Shown: piece by piece, positions 63,868-64,000 of the stretch | Layout of the letters: every line of letters begins with the position of its first letter | Position numbering within the stretch: the stretch's first letter is position 1 | Assembly (NCBI RefSeq): GCF_001983935.1 | Contig: NZ_CP017641.1 | Location: 6,357,001 to 6,421,000 of the forward strand | Source: Fuerstiella marisgermanici | Lineage (GTDB): Bacteria; Planctomycetota; Planctomycetia; Planctomycetales; Planctomycetaceae | Reading direction: 5' to 3' | Length of the DNA: 64,000 bases | Notes under the pieces: model-generated | Databases searched by the model: none | The model's input: the letters and a program-made list of their open reading frames with translations, nothing else | Told to the model about the DNA's origin: nothing | Program-made: the position numbers and the translations under genes

Positions 63868-64000
63868 GGGGAAAAAAGGTCTTCGACAGAAAAGCGGTGA
63901 AAAAGCGAGGAGTTGGGAATACTGGTTGACCGGACTTTAGATCGACGTTTTGATAGCATCCCGCGTCGTGGGATCTCGCTTCGACTAAGTCAATTCACCG

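Noticed and set aside
1-64000. tRNA, rRNA, riboswitch or replication-origin signals
   Set aside because: None was recognised on either strand by eye; a tRNAscan-SE and Rfam search would settle this.

Overview
The window reads as a chromosomal segment of a planctomycete (Planctomycetales, Fuerstiella/Gimesia-like). Supporting signs are two Planctomycete-cytochrome proteins (PSCyt1/DUF1549/DUF1553), a DUF1501 protein, PEP-CTERM proteins, giant secreted proteins with an N-terminal E-R-L-E-x-R-x-L-L-A motif, ECF sigma factors paired with Ser/Thr kinases, a formaldehyde-activating-enzyme homologue and many structured intergenic repeats. No rRNA or tRNA gene was recognised. Calls rest on reading the sequence and on remembered family features; no database was searched.

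Layout. 1-1.9 kb: start-proximal part of a secreted multidomain protein (minus strand, runs off the left edge). 2.3-4.7 kb: NhaA antiporter and a hypothetical. 5.0-10.3 kb: ECF sigma factor overlapping a membrane Ser/Thr kinase gene that is split by an ISAs1-family element with a 10-bp target duplication. 10.6-18.1 kb: beta-propeller protein, ROK kinase, beta-helix protein with a coupled mini membrane protein, PQQ-propeller protein, EamA transporter and SRPBCC protein. 18.3-22.5 kb: a second ECF plus WD40-kinase pair. 22.8-36.7 kb: a duplicated segment (decayed gene tail plus shared leader), a PEP-CTERM protein, a tandem-domain lipoprotein-like protein, and a roughly 3160-residue surface protein split by an ISL3-family element and carrying near-identical 999-bp internal repeats. 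36.8-47.0 kb: Hsp70, PSCyt protein, PL6-type lyase, YaiI, Fae-like protein, methyltransferase, DUF1501. 47.1-53.8 kb: housekeeping genes (pseudouridine synthase, pyrK, panD, pheT) and a VapBC-type toxin-antitoxin pair. 54.0-56.8 kb: a third ECF factor with a membrane protein ending in a catalytically dead class-C beta-lactamase fold. 56.7-64 kb: PEP-CTERM-like protein, HEAT-like protein, second PSCyt protein and aroB.

Themes. Three ECF sigma genes each have a different membrane partner downstream: a kinase with a zinc-finger-like N terminus, a WD40 kinase, and a pseudo-beta-lactamase. The last is the best candidate for an undescribed signalling system. Two insertion sequences have disrupted two large genes so recently that removing the element and one target copy restores the reading frame exactly. 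A roughly 104-bp intergenic element occurs four times with compensatory stem changes, which points to a structured RNA or a mobile structured repeat.
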